In this document: in pieces, positions 45,409 through 53,389 of the stretch
How positions within the stretch are numbered: the first letter of the stretch is position 1
How the letters are laid out: every line of letters starts with the position of its first letter
Origin: WTFY01 sp965214675
GTDB taxonomy: Bacteria > Pseudomonadota > Gammaproteobacteria > UBA4575
Assembly (NCBI GenBank): GCA_965214675.1
Contig: OZ243969.1
Location: forward strand, 868,001 to 932,000
DNA: 64,000 nucleotides
Reading direction: 5' to 3'
Program-made: the position numbers and the translations under genes
Notes under the pieces: model-generated
The model's input: the letters and a program-made list of their open reading frames with translations, nothing else
What the model was told of the DNA's origin: nothing
Database searches by the model: none

Positions 45409-46548
45409 TCACCGGGTGGCCTTGTAGCTTTTCATCATGGCCATGAATGGCTCGAACACAGGCCGTATATCCTGGGGGCCGGGGCTCGCTTCCGGGTGGC
45501 CCTGGAAACTGTAGGCCGGCTTTTCCTTGTGGCGTATGCCTTGCAGTGACTGATCAAACAGCGAGCGGTGCGTGGCCTGCAGGCAGTCCGGCAAGGTCTC
45601 TTCGTCGACGGCAAACCCGTGATTCTGGCTGCTGATCATCACCGACCCTGTCTGCAGATCCTGCACGGGATGGTTGGCGCCATGATGACCAAACTTCATC
45701 TTGACCGTCTTCGCACCGCATGCCAGTCCCAGCAGCTGATGACCCAGACAAATTCCAAAAATGGGAACCCCCTGGCGGAGAATGTCCTGTATCGCACGTA
45801 TTGCGTAATCACAGGGTTCGGGGTCTCCGGGACCGTTGGACAGGAACACACCGTCCGGCGCGCGCCTGAGCACTTCCTCACCGGTCATGGTGGCGGGGAC
45901 CACCTCAATGGAACAGCCGTGCTCATGAAGAATGCGAAGGATGTTTCGCTTTACCCCGAAGTCGTACGCAATCACAAAGAACTTCTCAACAGCAGCACGT
46001 GGCTGCTCACTCCCAGGGGGGCGCCAACACCCTTCATTCCACGGGTAAGGTGCTTTTGCGGTGACCTCACGCGCCAGGTCCATGCCTTTGAGGCCGGGGA
46101 AGCTTCGCGCAGCCTCCAGAGTCCTGTCGGCATTAATCTCCCCGGCTGCGATCGCGCCGTTCTGTGCGCCTTTTTCACGCAACACCCGGGTCAGCCTGCG
46201 AGTATCAATATCTGCAATCCCGGTAATGTTGTTGTGCACGAGATACTCGGACAGGCCCGTGCGTGAGCGCCAGCTGCTGGCCTGCTCCGGAAGGTCACGT
46301 ATCACCAGCCCGCTGGCACAAATTTCCCCGGACTCCTCATCCTCGGGGTTCGTGCCGACGTTACCGATATGCGGGTACGTCAGGGTGATGATTTGCCGTG
46401 CGTAGGAGGGGTCGGTAAGAATTTCCTGGTACCCGGTGATGGACGTGTTGAATACCACCTCCCCTGTCGAAAGCCCTGCAGCGCCGACTGACTTCCCCCA
46501 AAAAAGACTCCCGTCTTCCAGGGCGAGCAAGGCGGGCTGCAAACTCAA
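45409..46548 (-). CDS. carA: Carbamoyl-phosphate synthase small subunit
   Basis: A 379-residue glutamine amidotransferase. The class I site GICLGHQLLGLA holds the nucleophilic cysteine and GHPEASPGP the histidine and glutamate. It starts SLQPALLALEDGSLFWG after a TTG initiation codon at 46548, preceded by GGAGG 7 bases upstream. A terminator lies between the promoter and this start, so expression depends on read-through. It is co-transcribed with carB. Confidence 0.96.
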   Translation of the reverse strand: MSLQPALLALEDGSLFWGKSVGAAGLSTGEVVFNTSITGYQEILTDPSYARQIITLTYPHIGNVGTNPEDEESGEICASGLVIRDLPEQASSWRSRTGLSEYLVHNNITGIADIDTRRLTRVLREKGAQNGAIAAGEINADRTLEAARSFPGLKGMDLAREVTAKAPYPWNEGCWRPPGSEQPRAAVEKFFVIAYDFGVKRNILRILHEHGCSIEVVPATMTGEEVLRRAPDGVFLSNGPGDPEPCDYAIRAIQDILRQGVPIFGICLGHQLLGLACGAKTVKMKFGHHGANHPVQDLQTGSVMISSQNHGFAVDEETLPDCLQATHRSLFDQSLQGIRHKEKPAYSFQGHPEASPGPQDIRPVFEPFMAMMKSYKATR

Positions 46549-46570
46549 ACAATTTCCTCCGGGTACACAT

Positions 46571-46600
46571 AAAAACGGGACGTGCGTGCAGGCCGTCCCG
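46571..46600 (-). terminator. Intrinsic terminator in the carA leader (attenuator candidate)
   Basis: CGGGACG (46600-46594)/CGTCCCG (46582-46576) forms a perfect 7-bp stem with an 11-base loop, and five T follow on the minus strand (46575-46571). It ends about 23 bases before the carA TTG. Because a promoter lies upstream, this hairpin must be bypassed for carAB expression. No leader peptide or PyrR-type element is evident. Confidence 0.7.
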
Positions 46601-46640
46601 TTGGGAAAATTTCAGTGCTTTGGGTGACCGGCCCGATTGT

Positions 46641-46669
46641 ACTGGACTCGGGCAAAATTCGGAACCGGA
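46641..46669 (-). promoter_or_regulatory. Putative sigma-70 promoter of carAB
   Basis: On the minus strand TTCCGA and TACAAT are separated by 17 bases, the latter matching five of six -10 positions (about 46636-46665). The expected start leads into the leader that contains the carA terminator. The -35 is weak. Position is approximate by a few bases. Confidence 0.45.
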
Positions 46670-46802
46670 AATTTCAGGAATTCACATGCACGAACCCGCA
46701 AGACAATTGCCCGATACTCATCTCCTTTGTGGAGAGAGGTATCCTGCACGGGTACAAGTAGATGATTTCGTGGCTGAGTGTGATGTCATTATCCGGGTAG
46801 CT

Positions 46803-47162
46803 TCATTTCTGAAACGCCAGGTAGGCTGCAAGACCCAGCAAAATGACCGCGAAGATCTTCTTGAAGTTTGCAGTGGCAACATGCTCAAGCAGGTAGGGGC
46901 CGATCTGCGCCCCAAGCAGTCCGCCAAGACCCAGGGCGATGGCCACCCGGTAATCCACGTTGGCGAGCCGGCCGTGCGCAATCAGCGCCGACAGCGAGAT
47001 AATCAGGATCGCCAGGAACGAGGTGCCGACGGCCTTTTGCGCGGTGTATCCGAGGGTGATCAGCAGCGGCACCATCAAGAAACCGCCTCCCAGACCCGTA
47101 AAAGAAGCGCCTACCCCGACCACGATGCCAGACAGTACGAATAATGCGTAATTCAGTGCCAT
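46803..47162 (-). CDS. Half-size TSUP (TauE/SafE-type) permease
   Basis: A 119-residue hydrophobic protein with four predicted helices. SGIVVGVGASFTGLGGGFLM is the TSUP signature of one repeat, and GGLLGAQIGPYLLEHV matches the following segment. Typical TSUP exporters have two such repeats (about 240 residues). The downstream sequence does not continue in another frame, so it is not a simple frameshift; it would have to dimerise. GGGAGG precedes the ATG. It lies between dapB and carA. Substrate is unknown, perhaps a sulfur-containing anion. Confidence 0.75.
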   Translation of the reverse strand: MALNYALFVLSGIVVGVGASFTGLGGGFLMVPLLITLGYTAQKAVGTSFLAILIISLSALIAHGRLANVDYRVAIALGLGGLLGAQIGPYLLEHVATANFKKIFAVILLGLAAYLAFQK

Positions 47163-47276
47163 GGAACAGTACCTCCCATTAAAAAGGTTTGTCGCCTGTA
47201 ACGGACTCCTTCACCCCATGAATGCGCCCGCTTGATGGAAACTTCCGGACTGCTCGCTCGGTTGCGCCAGGGTGCA

Positions 47277-48077
47277 CTAGATTCCCAGCACATCCTGCAT
47301 GTCGAACAGCCCCGGACCCTGATCGGCGACCCAGGCAGCTGCACGCAAGGCGCCCTTGGCGAAGTTCATTCGGCTTGATGCGCGATGGGTAACCTCAACC
47401 CGCTCGCCAGCGCCGCAGAACATGACCGTATGCTCACCGACAATGTCACCGGCCCTGATCGTCTCAAAGCCAATGGTTTTCCCGTCGCGCTCCCCCGTGT
47501 GGCCCTGTCGTCCAAACACGGCACAGTCCGCAAGTTTCCACCCCAGACGCTCAGCCACCACCTCACCCATACGCAAGGCCGTGCCCGACGGCGCATCGAC
47601 CTTGTGACGGTGGTGCGCCTCGATAATCTCGATGTCGTAGTCCTCCCCCAGTGTATCGGCGGTGACCTGCAAAAGCTTCAGGCACAGGTTCACACCGACG
47701 CTCATGTTCGGTGCGAACACGATGGAAATGTCCTGGCTGGCTTCAAGCAGCTTTTCTTTTTGCCGATCATCCAGACCGGTCGTACCGATGACCATGGACT
47801 TACCGTGCTCCCGACAGACATCAAGCGAACGCATCGTACAGGCGGGGATTGTGAAATCGATCAGGGTTTCAAACTCCAGGTGATGCGCCTCGAGGTCCTG
47901 GTCGATGATGATGCCCGTTTTACCCATGCCGGACACTTCACCGGCATCCCTGCCGAGCACATCGGCTGAAGGTGCCTCGAATGCGGCGCCCAGCTGCATC
48001 TGCTCGTCTTCTACGCAGGCCTGCACCAGCGTCTTGCCCATCCGCCCACCGGCACCATTGATCCCAAGCACAAACAT
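47277..48077 (-). CDS. dapB: 4-hydroxy-tetrahydrodipicolinate reductase
   Basis: A 266-residue NAD(P)H-dependent enzyme of the lysine/diaminopimelate pathway. It has the nucleotide-binding start GINGAGGRMGKTL, the GTTGL loop, and the substrate motif EAHHRHKVDAPSGTA with the catalytic His and Lys. Length is normal. It sits about 125 bases after dnaJ. The product feeds lysine and peptidoglycan synthesis. Confidence 0.97.
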   Translation of the reverse strand: MFVLGINGAGGRMGKTLVQACVEDEQMQLGAAFEAPSADVLGRDAGEVSGMGKTGIIIDQDLEAHHLEFETLIDFTIPACTMRSLDVCREHGKSMVIGTTGLDDRQKEKLLEASQDISIVFAPNMSVGVNLCLKLLQVTADTLGEDYDIEIIEAHHRHKVDAPSGTALRMGEVVAERLGWKLADCAVFGRQGHTGERDGKTIGFETIRAGDIVGEHTVMFCGAGERVEVTHRASSRMNFAKGALRAAAWVADQGPGLFDMQDVLGI

Positions 48078-48202
48078 TCCCCTGTCCTCACGCGAGTTTC
48101 ACTTGCACGATTATACATTTCATACCGAACAAGACAGACACTCTTGTGCGCCCGTGCGCACCGGTGCAATTCAGGAACGATTAGTACCCGCCGCAGCGGC
48201 GG

Positions 48203-49327
48203 TCAATGCGACCAGAACTTGAGATCGTCGAAGAAGCTTTTCACGTCATCGGTCCAGGAATGCGAACGTGGGCTATGCCGGCCTCCGCCTTTTTCGACAT
48301 TCTCGGAAAATTCCTCAAGCAACTCCTTTTGATGCTTGCTGAGGTTCACGGGTGTCTCGACGACAATCGTGCACAGCAGGTCTCCCTGCGTCGTTCCCCG
48401 CACCGGCCTGACGCCTTTACCGCGCAGGCGAAACAGCCGCCCCGTTTGTGTTTCGGGCGGAACCTTGAGCTTGACCTTGCCATTCAGGGTAGGGACTTCC
48501 ACCTCGCCACCCAATGCAGCCATGCTAAAGCTGACGGGAACTTCACATCGTAAGTCGCTGTTATCTCGTGTGAAAAGATCGTGATCACGAACATAGATCT
48601 GTACGTAGAGATCCCCGGAAGGGCCATTGTTGGCTCCGACTTCCCCTTCGCCAGACAGGCGGATCCGATCCCCGCTGTCCACACCTGCAGGGACCTTCAC
48701 GGACAACTTTTTGGTCGCCTGCCTGCGGCCTGTACCCCGGCAGTAATCACAGGGCACCCGGATTGTCTTGCCCTGCCCGCGACAACGTGGACACGTCTGC
48801 TGGATCGAAAAAAAGCCCTGCTGCATGCGTACCTGACCCGCACCGCCGCAAGTGCTGCACGTTTCAGCGGAGGTGCCCGGCGCCGCGCCGGAACCCTCGC
48901 ATTTCTCACAGGCTGCCTGCCTCGGGATTTCCAGCGTCATCTCGGTCCCGAACACGGCTTCTTCCAGGCTGATCTCAAGCTCATGCTGAAGATCAGAGCC
49001 CCGGTATACCCGTTGTGAGGAGCCGCGCCCGCTGCCAAAGATATCGCCGAAGATATCTCCAAAAATATCACTGAAATCGGCGGTACTGCCTGCCGCACCC
49101 CCCTGGACTCCGGCATGACCGTACTGGTCGTACGCCTGGCGTTTCTGCGCATCGCCCAGAATCTCGTAGGCCTCCTTGGCTTCCTTGAACTTTCTTTCGG
49201 CCTCCACGTCCCCGGGATTGCGGTCCGGGTGGTACTTCATGGCCTGCCGACGGTACGCCTTTTTCAAGCCGTCAACCCCGGTTGAGCGATCCACTCCAAG
49301 AACTTCGTAATAGTCACGCTTACTCAT
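48203..49327 (-). CDS. dnaJ: Chaperone DnaJ
   Basis: A 374-residue type I J-protein. J-domain with HPD at about 33-35 (MKYHPDRNPGD), a Gly/Phe-rich linker around 75-110, the zinc-finger region with four repeats (CEKCEGSG, CSTCGGAG, CPRCRGQG, CDYCRGTG), and the C-terminal substrate-binding domains. I start at the ATG at 49327 (MSKRDYYEVLG); a longer frame from 49378 would run through the leader hairpin. A 9-bp hairpin lies just upstream. Confidence 0.97.
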   Translation of the reverse strand: MSKRDYYEVLGVDRSTGVDGLKKAYRRQAMKYHPDRNPGDVEAERKFKEAKEAYEILGDAQKRQAYDQYGHAGVQGGAAGSTADFSDIFGDIFGDIFGSGRGSSQRVYRGSDLQHELEISLEEAVFGTEMTLEIPRQAACEKCEGSGAAPGTSAETCSTCGGAGQVRMQQGFFSIQQTCPRCRGQGKTIRVPCDYCRGTGRRQATKKLSVKVPAGVDSGDRIRLSGEGEVGANNGPSGDLYVQIYVRDHDLFTRDNSDLRCEVPVSFSMAALGGEVEVPTLNGKVKLKVPPETQTGRLFRLRGKGVRPVRGTTQGDLLCTIVVETPVNLSKHQKELLEEFSENVEKGGGRHSPRSHSWTDDVKSFFDDLKFWSH

Positions 49328-49346
49328 GCATTCACCCATAAAACAA

Positions 49347-49376
49347 GGTCCAGGTACGCCTTCGCGGACCTGGACC
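49347..49376 (-). terminator. Strong hairpin between dnaK and dnaJ
   Basis: GGTCCAGGT (49376-49368 read on the minus strand) and ACCTGGACC (49355-49347) form a perfect 9-bp stem with a 12-base loop. The minus-strand sequence after it is TTGTTTTATGG, T-rich but not uniform. It lies about 20 bases before the dnaJ start and could attenuate read-through or protect a dnaK mRNA 3' end. Confidence 0.6.
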
Positions 49377-49483
49377 ACGGGGACCTTTCCCGGCCCTGAA
49401 ACTGTATCAAATCAAGGCGCGCGCCTGATCAATACAAGGACAAGCGGGCTGCGCCTGAATATCCCGCACCCGAGATACGGCTC

Positions 49484-51409
49484 TCAGGACTTCTTGTTGT
49501 CATCCACTTCTTCAAACTCGGCATCGACAACATCCTCCTCACCAGGCTTACCCGGCGCATCCCCTGCACCTTCGGGCGGTGTATCGGCACTTGCCTGGGC
49601 ATACATGCGCTCAGCCAACTTGCCCGAGGCCTGGGTCAGGGCCTGTGTCTTGGTTTCGATGATGTCCTTGTCATCCTTGTCCAGCACATCCTTCAGGTCC
49701 TTGATGGCGTTCTCGATCTGCAGGCGCTCTTCCTGCTCGACCTTGTCACCCATTTCCTCAAGTGATTTTTCTGTGGCATGGATCATCTGGTCGGCCTGGT
49801 TTCTCACGTTCACAAGTTCAGCGAATTTCTTATCCTCTTCAGCATGCGCTTCGGCATCCTTGACCATCTGATCAATTTCATCATCAGATAGCCCGCTGGA
49901 GGCCTTGATGACAATCGACTGTTCCTTGCCGGTGGCCTTGTCCTTGGCAGACACGTTCAGGATACCGTTGGCATCAATATCAAAGGTCACTTCGATTTGC
50001 GGCATACCCCGCGGTGCCGGGGGAATGTCGGTCAGGTCAAAGCGCCCCAGCGACTTGTTCGCCGCGGCCTGTTCACGCTCTCCCTGCAACACATGCACGG
50101 TAACCGCCGTCTGGTTATTCTCTGCTGTCGAAAACACCTGCTGGGCATTGGTCGGGATCGTGGTATTTTTGTCGATCAAGCGGGTCATCACCCCACCCAG
50201 GGTTTCTATTCCGAGAGACAACGGTGAGACGTCAAGCAACAATACATCCTTGACATCCCCGCCCAGTACCCCGGCCTGAATGGCAGCACCCACGGCCACA
50301 GCCTCATCCGGGTTGACATCCTTGCGCGGCTCCCGGCCAAAAAAGTCCTGTACCACCTGCTGCACCTTCGGCATACGGGTCTGCCCACCGACCAGGATGA
50401 CATCGTTGATGTCCGATGCCGAAAGGTTGGCGTCCTGCAGGGCCTGCCTGCAGGGTGCGATGGTACGCTGCACCAGTTCCTCGACCAGCGCTTCGAGCTT
50501 GGCGCGCGTGACCTTGATGTTCAGGTGCTTGGGCCCGGACTGGTCTGCCGTGATGTACGGTAGGTTCACTTCCGTTTGCTGGCCGGATGACAATTCGATC
50601 TTCGCCTTCTCAGCCGCTTCTTTCAGGCGCTGCAGGGCAAGCGGATCATTGTGCAGGTCAAATCCCTGATCCTTTTTGAACTCTTCCGCCAGGTAGTCGA
50701 TCAGGCGCATGTCGAAATCCTCACCGCCCAGGAACGTGTCTCCGTTGGTGGACAGGACTTCAAATTGATGTTCGCCGTCGATTTCTGCAATTTCAATAAT
50801 GGAAATGTCGAACGTACCCCCGCCCAGGTCATACACTGCGATCTTGCTGTCGCCGCGTTTTTTGTCCATGCCGTAGGCCAGGGCGGCTGCCGTGGGTTCG
50901 TTGATGATTCGTTTCACATCCAGGCCTGCGATCTTGCCGGCATCCTTGGTCGCCTGGCGCTGCGAATCATTGAAGTAAGCGGGTACGGTAATGACGGCCT
51001 CGCTCACCTCTTCACCGAGGTATTCCTCTGCTGTCTTTTTCATTTTCATGAGGATGCGTGCGGAAATCTCAGGCGGTGCCATCTTGCTGTCCTTGGCCTC
51101 CACCCAGGCATCGCCATTATCGGCCTGAATAATCTTGTAGGGCACCAGCTTGATGTCCTTTTGCACGGCATCTTCACTGAAGCGCCGCCCGATCAGTCGC
51201 TTGATCGCATACAGGGTATTCGCAGGGTTGGTGACCGACTGGCGTTTGGCCGACTGCCCTACAAGGGCCTCGTTGTCTTGCGTGAACGCGACGACGGAGG
51301 GTGTGGTCCGGTCGCCCTCGCTGTTTTCAATCACCTTGGGCGTCGTGCCTTCCATGACGGCCACACATGAATTGGTGGTACCCAGGTCAATACCGATAAT
51401 CTTACCCAT
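49484..51409 (-). CDS. dnaK: Chaperone DnaK (Hsp70)
   Basis: A 641-residue Hsp70. IGIDLGTTNSCVAVMEG opens the ATPase domain, AVYDLGGGTFDISI and ILVGGQTRMP-like segments complete it, and the substrate-binding domain starts near 385 with DVSPLSLGIETLGG. The tail ends VVDAEFEEVDDNKK. Length is normal. A GGAG site precedes the ATG, and a sigma-32-like promoter lies about 65-90 bases upstream in the grpE-dnaK gap. Confidence 0.98.
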   Translation of the reverse strand: MGKIIGIDLGTTNSCVAVMEGTTPKVIENSEGDRTTPSVVAFTQDNEALVGQSAKRQSVTNPANTLYAIKRLIGRRFSEDAVQKDIKLVPYKIIQADNGDAWVEAKDSKMAPPEISARILMKMKKTAEEYLGEEVSEAVITVPAYFNDSQRQATKDAGKIAGLDVKRIINEPTAAALAYGMDKKRGDSKIAVYDLGGGTFDISIIEIAEIDGEHQFEVLSTNGDTFLGGEDFDMRLIDYLAEEFKKDQGFDLHNDPLALQRLKEAAEKAKIELSSGQQTEVNLPYITADQSGPKHLNIKVTRAKLEALVEELVQRTIAPCRQALQDANLSASDINDVILVGGQTRMPKVQQVVQDFFGREPRKDVNPDEAVAVGAAIQAGVLGGDVKDVLLLDVSPLSLGIETLGGVMTRLIDKNTTIPTNAQQVFSTAENNQTAVTVHVLQGEREQAAANKSLGRFDLTDIPPAPRGMPQIEVTFDIDANGILNVSAKDKATGKEQSIVIKASSGLSDDEIDQMVKDAEAHAEEDKKFAELVNVRNQADQMIHATEKSLEEMGDKVEQEERLQIENAIKDLKDVLDKDDKDIIETKTQALTQASGKLAERMYAQASADTPPEGAGDAPGKPGEEDVVDAEFEEVDDNKKS

Positions 51410-51471
51410 CGTTTATCTCCAAAAAAGTCCAGAAGTCGCCAGGCGCTCCAGTTGAATCTCGTGTTTTTATG

Positions 51472-51500
51472 AATATTGGGCTGATTTCCAGGGATTCAAG
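51472..51500 (-). promoter_or_regulatory. Putative sigma-32 promoter of dnaK
   Basis: On the minus strand CTTGAA (51500-51495), a 14-base spacer and CCCAATATT (51480-51472) match the heat-shock sigma-32 consensus well. A GGCATC/GATGCC inverted repeat (51500-51515) directly adjoins the -35 on the upstream side. Confidence 0.7.
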
Positions 51501-51548
51501 GCATCCCCGGATGCCCTCGTGATATTTTTATGAACCAGGCCGGACCGG

Positions 51549-52130
51549 TCAGCCCTTGGCTTCTTCCGGGGCCCGGGAAACAATCACCATGGCTGGCCGC
51601 AGCAGTCTATCGTGCAGAGTATACCCCTTTTGCATAACACGGATGACCGTATTTGGCTCATGGTCAGGGCTCTCCTCCGTGGTCATGGCCTGGTGGAGAT
51701 TCGGATCGAAGGCTTCACCGATCGGGTCCACTTCCTCGATGGCAAACTTCTGCAGTGCATTGATCAGCACTTTCAGGGTCAGTGCAGTGCCTTCCTGCAG
51801 CTTTGCAGCCTCCACTTCTCCCGCATCAAGGCCCAGTTCCAGGCTGTCCTTCACCTGCAGAAGTTCACTGGCAAATTTCTCGATCGCATACTTGTGTGCA
51901 TTTGAGACATCGCGCTCAGCGCGTTTTCGCAGGTTTTCCATCTCTGCCTGCATGCGCAGGATCCGGTCATGGAATTCATCCACCTTCCTGTTGCTCTCTT
52001 CCAGTTCCTTGTGCAGCGAATCCTCACGGCTCGCAGCCTCGGTATCCGTGCCGTTTGAAGCATCGTTTTCCTGCGTCTTTGCATCCGCCGGTGTCGCGGC
52101 CGTGTCAGGCTTTTGTACAGTATCCGTCAT
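51549..52130 (-). CDS. grpE: Nucleotide exchange factor GrpE
   Basis: A 193-residue protein with an acidic, low-complexity N-terminus (about 1-40), a long dimerising coiled coil (about 40-90), a helical bundle and a C-terminal beta domain with VRVMQKGYTLHDRLLRPAMVIVS. It releases ADP from DnaK. It lies 49 bases after hrcA and about 140 bases before dnaK. A sigma-32-like promoter precedes it. Confidence 0.97.
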   Translation of the reverse strand: MTDTVQKPDTAATPADAKTQENDASNGTDTEAASREDSLHKELEESNRKVDEFHDRILRMQAEMENLRKRAERDVSNAHKYAIEKFASELLQVKDSLELGLDAGEVEAAKLQEGTALTLKVLINALQKFAIEEVDPIGEAFDPNLHQAMTTEESPDHEPNTVIRVMQKGYTLHDRLLRPAMVIVSRAPEEAKG

Positions 52131-52170
52131 CGGTCAGCAGGCCATGTAAAACAGCGCATCCTGGAACAGC

Positions 52171-52198
52171 ATATATGGGCTAATTTTGAATATTCAAG
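52171..52198 (-). promoter_or_regulatory. Putative sigma-32 promoter of grpE
   Basis: CTTGAA (52198-52193), a 13-base spacer and CCCATATAT (52179-52171) on the minus strand match the sigma-32 consensus. The -35 box lies in the last codons of hrcA and the hrcA stop codon falls in the spacer. It gives a leader of roughly 33 bases before grpE. Confidence 0.7.
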
Positions 52199-53244
52199 GC
52201 TTCGCCGAGCAACCTTGCGGTCAGATCGACAATCGGGATTACCCGATCGTATGACATGCGTGTCGGTCCGACGACGGCCAGCACGCCCATCACTTCATCG
52301 TCGACCATGTACGGTGAACTGATGACGCTGCAATCATCCAGTACGGAATAGCCGGACTCCTGGCCAATGAAGATCTGTACCCCATCGGCACAAATACAGC
52401 GGTCAAGCAAACGCAGGAACTCGCGTTTCTGGCTGAAGGCCTCGAACAGGCTTCTGAGTTTCTCAATGTCCGACAGGTCGTCAAATTCCATGAGGTTGGT
52501 TTGCCCGACGACCACATAATCCGATCGATCGGACCCGGAGAATACCTGCTCTCCCATCTCAACGGCAGAGAGCATGAGGTTGTTCATATGCTCACGCAGG
52601 CGATCCAGCTCGTGCAGTATCTTTTCCCGGGCCGCAACGAGATCCTGTCCCGCACACAGCTCATTGATGTAATTGGCAGCCTGCTGCAATTCGGCTTCGG
52701 TGTAATCCCGGTCAGTATGCAGAATCCGGTTCTGAACTTCCCGCTGGTTCATCACCAGAATAACCAACACGCGGTGGTCCGAAAGCGGCAGGAATTCAAT
52801 GTGGCGAAACTCAGCGCGCTCGATCTTGGGAAGGGTGACCAGTCCCGCCATTCCGGTCAGTCCGGAAAGCAGGGTCGAAGCACTTTCGACCAGACTGTTC
52901 ACATTCTGGGAAGGATCCAGGTTTTCCTTCATCTGCGAGACGATATCCATGGTAATCGGCTGGACCTTGAGCATCGTATCGACGAACAGGCGGTAGCCTT
53001 TCGTGGTCGGAATGCGCCCTGCCGAGGTATGCGGTGACTCGACAAAACCGAAATCTTCCAGGTCCGCCATGACATTGCGCACCGTCGCCGGACTGATCTC
53101 CAGCGCAGACCTGCGTGCCAGGGTGCGTGAACCCAGCGGCTGTCCTTCCGAGATATAGCTCTCAACCAGTACTTTAAGCAGTAACTGGGTCCGCTCGCTT
53201 AATGAATAGTTTTGCTCTTCGATTGCGGCCATGGTCCAAGGCAT
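52180..53244 (-). CDS. hrcA: Heat-inducible transcription repressor HrcA
   Basis: A 354-residue repressor of heat-shock genes that normally binds CIRCE (TTAGCACTC-N9-GAGTGCTAA). The N-terminal winged-helix DNA-binding domain (LLKVLVESYISEGQPLGSRT, then ATVRNVMADLEDFGF) is followed by GAF-like and insertion domains. The start is either ATG at 53244 or at 53232; neither has a strong ribosome binding site. No full CIRCE is seen in the window. Confidence 0.95.
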   Translation of the reverse strand: MPWTMAAIEEQNYSLSERTQLLLKVLVESYISEGQPLGSRTLARRSALEISPATVRNVMADLEDFGFVESPHTSAGRIPTTKGYRLFVDTMLKVQPITMDIVSQMKENLDPSQNVNSLVESASTLLSGLTGMAGLVTLPKIERAEFRHIEFLPLSDHRVLVILVMNQREVQNRILHTDRDYTEAELQQAANYINELCAGQDLVAAREKILHELDRLREHMNNLMLSAVEMGEQVFSGSDRSDYVVVGQTNLMEFDDLSDIEKLRSLFEAFSQKREFLRLLDRCICADGVQIFIGQESGYSVLDDCSVISSPYMVDDEVMGVLAVVGPTRMSYDRVIPIVDLTARLLGEALNIQN

Positions 53245-53289
53245 TCTAAGCTAGGGATCGGCAATTCCATGTCTAAAAGTGCCTGAACC

Positions 53290-53319
53290 ATAATTGCAGC
53301 ACTCTACGGAAATTGTCAA
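53290..53319 (-). promoter_or_regulatory. Putative sigma-70 promoter of hrcA with a CIRCE half-like element
   Basis: A perfect TTGACA (53319-53314) is separated by 18 bases from AATTAT (53295-53290) on the minus strand. The spacer contains GAGTGCT, seven matching bases of the right arm of CIRCE, but the left arm is missing. This may be a degenerate autoregulatory site. Confidence 0.4.
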
Positions 53320-53389
53320 GAAGATGTTTGACTAGTGCAGTTGAAGAATCCGTGATAGCTTCTAGTTCATTCAGGCACAGCGCAAACGA

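Noticed and set aside
46549..46802. Continuation of the TSUP permease by a frameshift downstream
   Set aside because: The minus-strand sequence after the stop is not hydrophobic in any frame, so the gene ends at 46803.
48189..48204. CCGCCGC/GCGGCGG palindrome at the end of dnaJ
   Set aside because: The loop is too short and there is no T-tract; it may pause transcription but I cannot support a terminator call.
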